DNA of 64,000 nt from NCBI GenBank assembly GCA_040216555.1, contig JAVJOW010000031.1:1-64000 (forward strand). Direction: 5' to 3'. Each line of letters begins with the position of its first letter. Position 1 is the first letter of the stretch. The DNA is from Arenibacter sp040216555 (GTDB taxonomy: Bacteria > Bacteroidota > Bacteroidia > Flavobacteriales > Flavobacteriaceae). Position numbers and translations under genes: made by a program. A model generated the notes under the pieces. The model had not been told where the DNA came from. It saw only the letters and a program-made list of their open reading frames with translations, and searched no databases. Below are positions 36,629 through 45,396 of this stretch, piece by piece.

Positions 36629-36656
36629 TTATCGAATTAAGGACAAAGCATTAGCC

Positions 36657-36664
36657 TAATTTTG
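36657..36664 (+). promoter_or_regulatory. -7 box (TAATTTTG) of the gene at 36694
   Basis: Exact TAnnTTTG match 30 bp before the ATG. The missing -33 TTG and the inverted repeat upstream suggest regulated rather than constitutive expression. Confidence 0.55.
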
Positions 36665-36693
36665 ACATAAGTTTTTAATTAATTACTATAAGG

Positions 36694-37365
36694 ATGTCTA
36701 AATCAGGAAACGAATTTTTCAATTATCCAAAAATTGGAACACAAAGCACCGACCATATTATTGGCTTGGAAGCTTTTAGAAAGGGTTTGGAAAAGCATTT
36801 TTTTTCAGAGGTTAGTATTGGCAATTATGGCTTAAAAGAAGAATCCGCCAATTTGATCATAGATTTAAAGTGCAACCTAAGTCTGGATGAAGCCTTGTTT
36901 TATTTAAACAAATCATCAACTTGCAACGGCAGCCCTAAAAAATCTGGCGAGGAAAAGACCGTATTATTCCTGTTGGCATATTCCGAACTAAAAAAACTCA
37001 ACGGAATAGCTTTAGACATAAGCGAACTAACCATATCCTTGACGGACACCACCATATTGATCAGTAAAATTTACGAGCAAAGCATTGCTGACCAACTAGA
37101 AAATATCTTTATTGAACTTATTAACCACAATGTATATTATACAAAAGGATTAAATGAGACTCCCTTTGAAGTTTTTATCCCTGTTTTTGAAGAGGACACC
37201 TTGGAAAGTGATGCAAAATTAAAGAATATAGTTTCCGACAATAATAATACCAACGACTATTTCGGTTTTTGGGGTATGTATTATGACCAAACCGAAGAAG
37301 CCGCCATTTATGACCTCAATACCAAAACCATAATATATGGTGACATTCAAATCCTTAGTGAATAG
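36694..37365 (+). CDS. Cytoplasmic protein of unknown function, putative regulon member
   Basis: 223 residues, no signal peptide or membrane helix, acidic overall. Not recognised. Recognisable stretches are YPKIGTQSTDHIIGLEAFRKGLEK near the N-terminus, an alternating strand/helix region LDISELTISLTDTTILISK, and FGFWGMYYDQTEEAAIYDL near the end. The inverted repeat shared with the LytTR gene precedes it, and the two-component pair lies just upstream, so it is likely an output of that circuit. It faces glyA tail to tail across a terminator. Confidence 0.7.
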   Translation: MSKSGNEFFNYPKIGTQSTDHIIGLEAFRKGLEKHFFSEVSIGNYGLKEESANLIIDLKCNLSLDEALFYLNKSSTCNGSPKKSGEEKTVLFLLAYSELKKLNGIALDISELTISLTDTTILISKIYEQSIADQLENIFIELINHNVYYTKGLNETPFEVFIPVFEEDTLESDAKLKNIVSDNNNTNDYFGFWGMYYDQTEEAAIYDLNTKTIIYGDIQILSE

Positions 37366-37377
37366 TAGGATTTGTCA

Positions 37378-37445
37378 TAAAAAAACTGTCCACAAAGTAT
37401 AGAAGTCTAAATAAGCAAGACTTGATTGTACACCTTATGGACAGC
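37378..37445 (-). terminator. Intrinsic terminator of glyA
   Basis: On the minus strand a long two-step hairpin: outer stem CTGTCCA / TGGACAG, extended with mismatches, and inner stem AAGTCT / AGACTT, followed by a T7 run. Placed 15 bp after the glyA stop codon. Confidence 0.8.
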
Positions 37446-37459
37446 CTTGTAAATGTATA

Positions 37460-38734
37460 TTAAGCGTTGAATAACGCTCTGGCATGCATTAGGGCATTTA
37501 CTTTTTCCCTTACTGCATCAATAATTTTCTCATCTTCAGGGTTCATTATCACTTGATCGATAAGCTCTACAATAACCTTCATTTGATCTTCTTTTAAACC
37601 TCTTGTGGTAATCGCGGCCGTACCAAAACGTATACCACTGGTTACAAAAGGAGATTTATCATCAAAAGGAACCATATTTTTATTGGCAGTGATATCTGCT
37701 TTTACCAATGCATTTTCGGCATCTTTTCCAGTGATATTCTTATTTCTAAGATCTATAAGCATCATATGGTTATCTGTGCCCCCAGAAATAATTTTATATC
37801 CTTTATCCACAAATGCGCTTGCCATTGCCGCAGCATTTTTCTTAACTTGAAGCATATAGTGCAAGAATTCGTCGGTCAAGGCCTCTCCAAAGGCAATGGC
37901 CTTTGCCGCAATGATATGCTCCAAAGGACCACCTTGATTCCCTGGAAAAACTGCCAAATCCAATAATGCCGACATTCTTCTCAAAGAACCGTTTTTTAAC
38001 TTCACCCCAAAAGGATTGTCAAAATCTTCACCCATTAAAATAAGTCCTCCTCTTGGACCTCGTAAAGTCTTATGGGTAGTTGTGGTTACAATATGACAAT
38101 GTGGAATTGGATCGTTAAGAATTCCTTTAGCGATAAGTCCGGCAGGATGGGATATATCGGCCAAAAGTATAGCCCCTACACTATCTGCAATTTCCCTGAA
38201 TCTTTTAAAATCCATATCCCTGGAATAGGCGGAAGCCCCTGCAATGATAAGTTTAGGCTGTTCTTTAGTGGCTATGGCCTGAATTTTATCGTAGTTTAGT
38301 ACACCGGTTTCCTCATCAACCCCATAAAATACAGGATTGTATAATCTACCCGAAAAATTCACAGGAGAACCGTGGGTTAAATGTCCACCATGCGATAGAT
38401 CAAATCCAAGAATGGTATCCCCTGGCTGCAAACACGCATGGTATACAGAGGCATTGGCTTGAGACCCAGAGTGCGGCTGAACATTGGCATACGCGGCTCC
38501 AAATAATTGCTTGGCCCTATCTATGGCCAATTGCTCTATTTCATCCACTATTTCACAACCTCCATAATAGCGCTTACCAGGATATCCTTCTGCATATTTA
38601 TTGGTCAATACAGATCCAGCAGCCTCCATAACCTGGGGACTGGTGAAATTTTCAGAAGCAATTAATTCAATTCCATCTATTTGGCGTTCCTTTTCCGCCT
38701 CAATTAGTTCAAAAATTTGATTGTCGCGTTGCAT
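37460..38734 (-). CDS. glyA: Serine hydroxymethyltransferase
   Basis: 424 residues, full length. PLP enzyme interconverting serine and glycine with transfer of a one-carbon unit to THF. Motifs: IELIASENFTSPQVM, NKYAEGYPGKRYYGGCE, ANVQPHSGSQAN, the PLP-Lys in TTTTHKTLRGPRGG and the C-terminal RFGTAAITTRG. Cytoplasmic homodimer or tetramer. Divergent from fahA; a TATTTTTG box lies 27-34 bp upstream on its strand. Its own terminator follows. Confidence 0.97.
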   Translation of the reverse strand: MQRDNQIFELIEAEKERQIDGIELIASENFTSPQVMEAAGSVLTNKYAEGYPGKRYYGGCEIVDEIEQLAIDRAKQLFGAAYANVQPHSGSQANASVYHACLQPGDTILGFDLSHGGHLTHGSPVNFSGRLYNPVFYGVDEETGVLNYDKIQAIATKEQPKLIIAGASAYSRDMDFKRFREIADSVGAILLADISHPAGLIAKGILNDPIPHCHIVTTTTHKTLRGPRGGLILMGEDFDNPFGVKLKNGSLRRMSALLDLAVFPGNQGGPLEHIIAAKAIAFGEALTDEFLHYMLQVKKNAAAMASAFVDKGYKIISGGTDNHMMLIDLRNKNITGKDAENALVKADITANKNMVPFDDKSPFVTSGIRFGTAAITTRGLKEDQMKVIVELIDQVIMNPEDEKIIDAVREKVNALMHARALFNA

Positions 38735-38760
38735 AAAGTAATATTCTATTAAATAATGTG

Positions 38761-38808
38761 CAAAAATACGAATTGCCGACCTTTAATTCCTAGAAAATAA
38801 TATATTTG
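38761..38808. promoter_or_regulatory. Divergent -7 boxes for glyA and fahA
   Basis: Minus strand TATTTTTG (38768-38761) for glyA and plus strand TATATTTG (38801-38808) for fahA, both exact TAnnTTTG matches. Neither has a clear TTG at the right -33 distance. The boxes are 32 bp apart, so the two promoters overlap upstream and may share a regulator. Confidence 0.5.
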
Positions 38809-38845
38809 ATAAGATATTTATTAAACACAAGTTAACAATTCGAAA

Positions 38846-40135
38846 ATGCCGTTAAAAACTAATCTTCCAGAAAAAAAAACATGGTTACCTGTACCCATCA
38901 ATTCTGATTTTCCTATTCAGAATATTCCTTTTGGAGTTTTCTTGACCAGGGATGATATCATCACCATAGGCTCAAGAATTGGTGATTATGCAATAGATTT
39001 AGGGGCATTGCATCAATTGGGATATTTTAAGGATATTCCGTTGACCGATGATATTTTTTTGCAGGACACCCTTAACGATTTTATATCTGATGGTAAAAAG
39101 ACCTGGCGTTTGGTCCGAAACAGGATCAGCGAAATATTCGATATTAATAACAATGATTTGAAGAACAACGAAGAACATAAAAATATTGTTCTTTTTACCA
39201 TGGACGAAATAGAAATGCAGCTTCCGGTTCAAATTGGGGATTATACAGATTTTTATTCAAGTAAGGAACATGCGACCAATGTAGGTAAAATGTTCAGGGA
39301 TCCAGCGAATGCCTTACTTCCCAATTGGTTGCATATACCGGTAGGATATCACGGAAGAAGCTCCTCTATAGTGCCCAGCGGCACCGCTGTTAGAAGACCC
39401 ATGGGACAGACCCTACCCGCCGGTGCCGAACAACCTATTTTTGGACCCTCTAAATTAGTGGATTTTGAATTGGAAATGGCCTTCATTACCACAGACGCCA
39501 ATGTTTTGGGAGAACCAATTCCGGTGGAGGAAGCAGAGAATTACATTTTTGGAATGGTTCTTTTTAACGATTGGAGCGCCAGGGATATACAAAAGTGGGA
39601 ATATGTGCCTTTAGGTCCGTTTTTGGCCAAAAATTTTGCGTCATCCATTTCGCCATGGATAGTAACCTTGGATGCCCTGGAGCCTTTTAGGGTTGCAAGT
39701 CCGGTACAGACGCCTACACCCCTGCCCTATTTACAACAAACAGGAAAAAAAGGCTTCGATATAAATTTAGAAGTTTCCATACAGCCCGAAGGCAGCAAAG
39801 CAACTACCGTTACCCGGTCCAACTTTAAATACATGTATTGGACCATGGCGCAACAATTGGCCCACCATACCATAAATGGTTGCAAGGTAAATAGTGGCGA
39901 TATGATGGGAAGCGGGACTATTTCCGGCCCAACCCCTGATACTTATGGCTCCATGTTAGAGCTTACTTGGCGTGGAGAAAAACCCCTGACCTTGGAGGAC
40001 GGATCCACTAGAAAATTCATTGAAGATTACGATACAGTGACTATAACCGGGTATTGCAAAAAAGAAAATGTGCGTATTGGCTTTGGAGAAGTCACCACCA
40101 AATTATTGCCAGTTTTTCAACAAAAAAAGAAATAA
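38846..40135 (+). CDS. fahA: Fumarylacetoacetase
   Basis: 429 residues. Last enzyme of tyrosine degradation: fumarylacetoacetate to fumarate and acetoacetate. Full FAH architecture: N-terminal SH3-like domain (IPFGVFLTRDD), the metal-binding DYTDFYSSKEHATNVG region with catalytic His, PVGYHGRSSS, DFELEMAF, NDWSARDIQKWEYVPLGPFLAKNF, and NSGDMMGSGTISGP. Other tyrosine-degradation genes (hmgA, hppD) are not in the window. Metal-dependent, cytoplasmic. Confidence 0.96.
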   Translation: MPLKTNLPEKKTWLPVPINSDFPIQNIPFGVFLTRDDIITIGSRIGDYAIDLGALHQLGYFKDIPLTDDIFLQDTLNDFISDGKKTWRLVRNRISEIFDINNNDLKNNEEHKNIVLFTMDEIEMQLPVQIGDYTDFYSSKEHATNVGKMFRDPANALLPNWLHIPVGYHGRSSSIVPSGTAVRRPMGQTLPAGAEQPIFGPSKLVDFELEMAFITTDANVLGEPIPVEEAENYIFGMVLFNDWSARDIQKWEYVPLGPFLAKNFASSISPWIVTLDALEPFRVASPVQTPTPLPYLQQTGKKGFDINLEVSIQPEGSKATTVTRSNFKYMYWTMAQQLAHHTINGCKVNSGDMMGSGTISGPTPDTYGSMLELTWRGEKPLTLEDGSTRKFIEDYDTVTITGYCKKENVRIGFGEVTTKLLPVFQQKKK

Positions 40136-40247
40136 GGCGTAAAAAAACAGCCCAATTTGTACGATACCTAATAGTTTAACGTTCGTGTATAGGACTATTT
40201 TGGCATAGCTATTGAACTATGTCCCTAATATTTTTAAACCAAACGTT

Positions 40248-41435
40248 ATGAAACAAATATTACTCACCTCGTTGATGCTGTTTTTTTTAATCTCTTGTGG
40301 AGGTGTCAAAAAAACGCAGGAAGCCCTGAACATGGGCAATTATGGCAATGCCATAAATACCGCCCTTAAAAACATTGCCGAAAACAAAACCAAGAAATCC
40401 AATCAACCCTACATTCAAATGTTGGAGGAGGCTTACAAGAAAAATACAGAGCGTGAGCTTCAGCAGATGGCTTTCCTAAAGAAAGATAACAATCCGGCCA
40501 ACCATGAAATAATTTATAATGGATACCAGAACCTAAAATCCATACAGGAGCGTATAAAACCCTTATTGCCATTAAAACTATATGACGAAAATAGGGATGC
40601 CCGATTCGCATTTAAGAATTATGATGAGGAAATAATAAAATCCAAACGCGAATTGTCCGACTATTTGTACAACAATGCCACGGCCCTATTAAATACAGGT
40701 CTGTACAAGGAAGATTTTAGAAAAGCCTTTGATCAATTTACCTATTTAAACGAAATAAACCCCAATTATAAGGATACCGCGCTTAAACTTGATGAGGCCC
40801 ATAACAAAGGCCTGGATTACGTTCAAGTGGTAATGATCAATGATTCCGAACAAATAGTACCCAATCGTCTAGAGCAGGAATTATTAAACTTTAATACTTA
40901 CGGATTAAACGACCTCTGGACCGTTTACCACACCAACGCTTTGGAAAATATTAAGTATGATTACGAAATGCAGGTGGCGTTCAGGAACATCAATATTAGT
41001 CCGGAACAGGTTACCGAAAAGCAGATCTCCAAAGAAAAGCAGATCAAGGACGGTTATAAATACGCCACAAACCCAAATGGGGAAGTTCTAAAAGACAGCT
41101 TAGGCAACAAAATAAAAATCGATAAATTTAAAACCGTTAAATGTAATTTTTATCAGTTCACCCAGCTGAAATCGGTTGAAGTAGTTGGAAATGTAAGCTT
41201 TTTGGATCTAAACAGCCAACAGCAGATCAATTCCTACCCCTTGGCCAGCCAATTCATATTTAACCATGTTTATGCCAAACACAATGGCGATACAAGTGCC
41301 CTTGAGGAAGACATGGTTCCATTATTGCAACTTTCTGCCGTTCCCTTCCCTAGTAATGAACAAATGGTTTATGACGCAGGGGAAGATTTAAAAGCCAAGT
41401 TGAAAGGCATTGTCACAAGACATAGATTCAATTAA
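40248..41435 (+). CDS. Lipoprotein of unknown function with TPR-like helices
   Basis: 395 residues. ATG at 40248 gives a clean signal, FFLIS|CGG; a start 36 bp upstream would add a non-signal tail. The next part, EALNMGNYGNAINTALKNIAEN, reads as a TPR-like helix pair, and YKEDFRKAFDQFTYLNEINPNYKD is another. The second half is mixed strand/helix without motifs. Probably periplasmic. Similar TPR lipoproteins occur in many Flavobacteriaceae but have no defined role. Monocistronic, ending near the ytxJ terminator. Confidence 0.75.
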   Translation: MKQILLTSLMLFFLISCGGVKKTQEALNMGNYGNAINTALKNIAENKTKKSNQPYIQMLEEAYKKNTERELQQMAFLKKDNNPANHEIIYNGYQNLKSIQERIKPLLPLKLYDENRDARFAFKNYDEEIIKSKRELSDYLYNNATALLNTGLYKEDFRKAFDQFTYLNEINPNYKDTALKLDEAHNKGLDYVQVVMINDSEQIVPNRLEQELLNFNTYGLNDLWTVYHTNALENIKYDYEMQVAFRNINISPEQVTEKQISKEKQIKDGYKYATNPNGEVLKDSLGNKIKIDKFKTVKCNFYQFTQLKSVEVVGNVSFLDLNSQQQINSYPLASQFIFNHVYAKHNGDTSALEEDMVPLLQLSAVPFPSNEQMVYDAGEDLKAKLKGIVTRHRFN

Positions 41436-41472
41436 ACCCGAAATAGGTACTACTTATATTTATGTCCCAATT

Positions 41473-41526
41473 AAAAATACATTTAGTTTTAAAGAGTTGC
41501 TATTCTTTAAAACTAAATGTATTTTT
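41473..41526. terminator. Bidirectional terminator overlapping the end of ytxJ
   Basis: Perfect stem of 20 bp (41476-41495 with 41504-41523; 23 bp counting A-T closing pairs) and an 8-nt loop, with T-runs on both strands. It terminates the lipoprotein gene on the plus strand and ytxJ on the minus strand; the last three codons and stop of ytxJ are inside the right arm. Confidence 0.9.
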
Positions 41527-41914
41527 TTAGATCTACCTGTGTTATGGCCCCATGGGATTCATGCGCTACTACCGTTCCATTTTTAATTACGAGCAACTGT
41601 GGCGACTCATGAACAACGCCAAACACATTACTGGTTTCATTGGAAACAGAGCGATATTGGTGCAGATCCAAGAAATGAAGATCCAAACTGTTTTTGGGCA
41701 TATCATATCCTTCATTAAACCGATTCATAACCATTCTACTTATACCGCAGGTGGTGGAATGCTTAAATATTACCTGAGGCCTTATTTTGGACCTTTCCTT
41801 AATTACCTCTAGCTGCTCCACGGACGCCAATGTGGACCACGGCACAACCTTAGCCTCTTTTTTTTCCGTTTCGCTATTATTTCCCTTTCCAAAAAGCCCT
41901 TTTAGAATTCCCAT
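41513..41914 (-). CDS. ytxJ: YtxJ-type bacillithiol system redox protein
   Basis: 133 residues, thioredoxin-like fold with a single active-site Cys in FKHSTTCGISRMVMNRF, the signature of YtxJ monothiol bacilliredoxins. Acts in reduction of bacillithiol-mixed disulphides on proteins. The cis-Pro segment VVHESPQLLVI is present. Its presence implies bacillithiol rather than glutathione as the low-molecular-weight thiol, as is usual in Flavobacteriaceae. Monocistronic, divergent from clpB. Confidence 0.93.
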   Translation of the reverse strand: MGILKGLFGKGNNSETEKKEAKVVPWSTLASVEQLEVIKERSKIRPQVIFKHSTTCGISRMVMNRFNEGYDMPKNSLDLHFLDLHQYRSVSNETSNVFGVVHESPQLLVIKNGTVVAHESHGAITQVDLKKYI

Positions 41915-42079
41915 TTCGTAATTTTAGTATTAAGTCCAAAAAACATTGCTAACCTTACAAGCTGCCGAATTGTCGCTTAAAATTAAAAAATAAACGACAT
42001 TTTGTCCTATTCAAAACCGTGGTAAGGTTGTTGCTTTTAAGACTTCAAAAGTAAGCAATAACCTAAAAAAAACAACTAT

Positions 42080-44680
42080 ATGAATTTTAATAACTTCACT
42101 ATAAAGTCGCAGGAAGCCATACAGCATGCACAACAAATGGCACAAGGTCTGGGCCATCAACAAATAGAGAACGAGCATATTTTCAAGGCAATTTCCGAAG
42201 TAGAGGAAAACGTACTTCCTTTTATCCTTAAAAAATTGAACGTAAACACCACCTTGTTGAACCAAATTTTGGAAAAGGAATTGGAAAGTTTCCCGAAAGT
42301 ATCGGGCGGAGAAATTATGCTTTCCAGGGAAGCCAACAAGACCTTGACCGAGGCTAGTATTATTGCCAAAAAAATGGAAGACGAATATGTTTCCATTGAA
42401 CATTTGTTATTGGCAATTTTCAAATCAAAGAGCAAAATAGCACAAATACTAAAGGATCAAGGGGTTACCGAAAAAGATTTTAAGGCAGCCATAAATGAAT
42501 TGAGAAAGGGTGGCAAAGTTACCTCCCAGAGTGCAGAGGACACCTATAATTCATTGAACAAATATGCCAGAAATCTGAATGAACTGGCCGATAGCGGAAA
42601 ACTGGACCCTGTGATAGGAAGGGATGAGGAAATTAGAAGGGTTTTACAGATCTTGTCACGTAGAACAAAAAACAACCCAATGCTGGTAGGGGAACCTGGT
42701 GTAGGTAAAACCGCTATTGCAGAAGGTTTGGCCCATAGAATTGTGCAGGGCGATATTCCTGAGAACCTAAAGGATAAAATAATCTTTTCATTGGATATGG
42801 GCGCTCTAATAGCGGGTGCCAAATACAAAGGGGAATTCGAGGAACGCTTAAAAGCGGTTATCAAGGAAGTAACCTCCGCCGATGGAAATATTGTACTTTT
42901 TATTGATGAAATCCACACTCTTGTTGGTGCCGGAGGCGGACAAGGTGCCATGGATGCTGCCAATATTTTGAAGCCAGCCTTGGCCCGTGGAGAGCTTCGT
43001 GCTATAGGGGCCACCACCCTGGACGAGTATCAAAAGTATTTTGAAAAGGACAAGGCCTTGGAGCGAAGGTTTCAGAAAGTTATAGTGGATGAACCGGATA
43101 CCGAAAGTGCCATATCCATCTTGAGGGGAATAAAAGAAAAATACGAAGCACACCATAAGGTGAGAATCAAAGACGAAGCTGTAATTGCGGCCGTGGAATT
43201 ATCCCAACGCTATATTACTAATAGGTTCTTGCCAGATAAGGCAATCGATTTAATGGATGAAGCCGCTTCCAAGCTGAGAATGGAAATAAATTCCAAACCT
43301 GAGGAGCTTGACGTTTTGGATCGTAAAATTATGCAGCTGGAGATAGAAATAGAAGCTATTAAGCGGGAGAACGACACCTCAAAACTCAAGGCCTTGAATG
43401 TGGACCTTGCCAATTTCAAGGAAGACCGAAATGAAATCTTTGCCAAATGGGAAAGCGAAAAAACTGTAGTTGACGACATCCAAAAAACAAGGAACGATAT
43501 TGAAAACTTTAAGTTAGAGGCCGAAAGGGCCGAACGTAATGGAGATTATGGAAAAGTGGCCGAAATCAGGTACGGTAAAATAAAGGAAGCCCAAGAACGA
43601 TTGGAAAAACTGGAAAATGAACTTGAAGAACAACAACAGGGAGAAACCCTGATCAAGGAAGAGGTCACCAGTGAAGATATAGCCGAAGTGGTAGCCAAAT
43701 GGACGGGTATTCCCGTCACCAAAATGCTACAAAGTGAAAGGGAAAAGCTATTAAAATTGGAAGACGTGCTCCACAAAAGAGTGGTGGGACAGGAAGAAGC
43801 AATACAGGCTGTTTCCGATGCCATACGAAGAAGCAGGGCCGGATTGCAGGATAGCAAAAGACCAATTGGCTCCTTCCTGTTCCTTGGAACTACAGGGGTA
43901 GGTAAAACAGAATTGGCAAAAACCCTGGCAGCCTATCTGTTTGATGACGAAAATGCCATTACGAGAATTGATATGAGCGAATACCAGGAGCGTCATTCCG
44001 TAAGTAGATTGGTAGGTGCACCTCCAGGATACGTTGGCTATGACGAAGGTGGCCAATTGACCGAGGCAGTAAGAAGAAGACCCTATTCGGTGGTACTATT
44101 GGATGAGATTGAAAAAGCACATCCAGACACCTTTAATGTCCTTTTACAAGTACTGGATGAAGGTAGGTTAACAGACAACAAAGGTCGTGTAGCAGATTTT
44201 AAAAATACTATTATCATAATGACAAGTAATATGGGAAGCCATATTATTCAAGAAAAGTTTGAGAACAACAAAGACATCCATAGCGCCTCAGAGGCTGCAA
44301 GGGTGGAAGTACTCGGTCTATTGCGAAAAACTATAAGGCCAGAGTTCCTAAACCGTATAGATGACATTATCATGTTTACCCCTTTAAGCAAAGCAGACAT
44401 TAAAAAGATAGTGGTACTACAACTGGATCAGTTGAAAAAATTGGTTGCCAAACAACAAATTACAATAGACGCAACCGAAGAGGCTGTAGATTACCTGGCC
44501 AACAAAGGGTACGACCCGCAATATGGTGCAAGACCCATAAAAAGGGTAATTCAGAAAGAAGTATTGAACAATATTTCCAAAGAATTGTTAAGTGGCAAAA
44601 TTAACCCCGGTGGAATTATCCTTATAGACTCCTTTGACGATCAGCTGGTATTCAGAAATGAGAGTGAACTGGCAAAATAA
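42080..44680 (+). CDS. clpB: ATP-dependent chaperone ClpB
   Basis: 866 residues, full length. AAA+ disaggregase working with DnaK. N-terminal Clp repeats (1-145), NBD1 with Walker A GEPGVGKT (about 203) and FIDEIHTLVGAG, the middle coiled coil (about 405-520, Glu/Lys rich) that distinguishes ClpB from ClpA/C, NBD2 with GTTGVGKT (about 602) and LLDEIEKAHPD, and C-terminal GYDPQYGARPIKR. No CIRCE or other heat-shock operator was seen upstream. Followed by its own terminator. Confidence 0.97.
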   Translation: MNFNNFTIKSQEAIQHAQQMAQGLGHQQIENEHIFKAISEVEENVLPFILKKLNVNTTLLNQILEKELESFPKVSGGEIMLSREANKTLTEASIIAKKMEDEYVSIEHLLLAIFKSKSKIAQILKDQGVTEKDFKAAINELRKGGKVTSQSAEDTYNSLNKYARNLNELADSGKLDPVIGRDEEIRRVLQILSRRTKNNPMLVGEPGVGKTAIAEGLAHRIVQGDIPENLKDKIIFSLDMGALIAGAKYKGEFEERLKAVIKEVTSADGNIVLFIDEIHTLVGAGGGQGAMDAANILKPALARGELRAIGATTLDEYQKYFEKDKALERRFQKVIVDEPDTESAISILRGIKEKYEAHHKVRIKDEAVIAAVELSQRYITNRFLPDKAIDLMDEAASKLRMEINSKPEELDVLDRKIMQLEIEIEAIKRENDTSKLKALNVDLANFKEDRNEIFAKWESEKTVVDDIQKTRNDIENFKLEAERAERNGDYGKVAEIRYGKIKEAQERLEKLENELEEQQQGETLIKEEVTSEDIAEVVAKWTGIPVTKMLQSEREKLLKLEDVLHKRVVGQEEAIQAVSDAIRRSRAGLQDSKRPIGSFLFLGTTGVGKTELAKTLAAYLFDDENAITRIDMSEYQERHSVSRLVGAPPGYVGYDEGGQLTEAVRRRPYSVVLLDEIEKAHPDTFNVLLQVLDEGRLTDNKGRVADFKNTIIIMTSNMGSHIIQEKFENNKDIHSASEAARVEVLGLLRKTIRPEFLNRIDDIIMFTPLSKADIKKIVVLQLDQLKKLVAKQQITIDATEEAVDYLANKGYDPQYGARPIKRVIQKEVLNNISKELLSGKINPGGIILIDSFDDQLVFRNESELAK

Positions 44681-44698
44681 ATTGACTGATTTTATTAG

Positions 44699-44734
44699 AA
44701 GGGCATCCGATTATAAATTGGATGCCCTTTTTTA
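44699..44734 (+). terminator. Intrinsic terminator of clpB
   Basis: Stem AAGGGCATCC / GGATGCCCTT (10 bp, 11-nt loop) followed by TTTTTATT, 18 bp after the clpB stop. Confidence 0.88.
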
Positions 44735-44792
44735 TTAACAATATATACCATGCAGTATAAGATTTTTTATATTAGCATAAAACTGTAAGGAC

Positions 44793-45389
44793 ATGTCTAC
44801 AAAAGCCGAGAGAACAACCGCCTATATCATTGAAACCGTTGCGCCAATTTTCAATAAGCTTGGATATGTTGGAACTAGCATGAGCGATCTTACAGAAGCT
44901 ACAGGCTTGACAAAAGGTGCCATTTACGGCAATTTCGAAAACAAGGATTCATTAGCGCTGGCGGCTTTTGAATATAACAGCAAAAAACTATTGTCTGAAA
45001 TAGACGATAAATTAAATTCGAGCGGTACTTCCCTACAGAAACTTTTTGTGCTTACCAATTTCTATCGGCACTACGATACTTTTATAGAGGAATTGGGCGG
45101 TTGCCCAATTTTAAATATTGGGATAGATGCCAATCACAATAATTCCCAACTGCTGGCCGCAACAAGGGAAGCCATAAAAACTATAGAGGGGAAAATTGCC
45201 CTGTGTCTGGAAAATGGACTTAACAACAACGAACTTAGACTGCCCGTAACACCACTTCAGTTTTCAAAACAACTATTTACAATGATACAAGGAGCAGTGG
45301 CCATGGCCACTATAACAGGCGATAGAAAGTACTTGCTTAATACGGTAACCTACTTGGACCAATTAATTGTCCGTGAAATAAAAAAGTAA
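44793..45389 (+). CDS. TetR/AcrR-family transcriptional regulator
   Basis: 198 residues. N-terminal helix-turn-helix 1-55: IIETVAPIFNKLGYVGTSMSDLTEATGLTKGAIYGNFENKDSLA, the classic TetR pattern. The ligand domain (60-198) ends in TYLDQLIVREIKK and has GGCPILNIGIDANH, reminiscent of regulators with a C-terminal TetR_C_16/YcdC-like domain. It probably represses a membrane or metabolic gene elsewhere. Its target is not obvious: the neighbour on the other strand is a type IX secretion-like protein, tail to tail (7-bp gap). Confidence 0.9.
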   Translation: MSTKAERTTAYIIETVAPIFNKLGYVGTSMSDLTEATGLTKGAIYGNFENKDSLALAAFEYNSKKLLSEIDDKLNSSGTSLQKLFVLTNFYRHYDTFIEELGGCPILNIGIDANHNNSQLLAATREAIKTIEGKIALCLENGLNNNELRLPVTPLQFSKQLFTMIQGAVAMATITGDRKYLLNTVTYLDQLIVREIKK

Positions 45390-45396
45390 TTTAGTA

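Noticed and set aside
42544..43017. Long minus-strand frames opposite clpB
   Set aside because: Antisense shadows of a highly conserved gene; no start context or recognisable protein.
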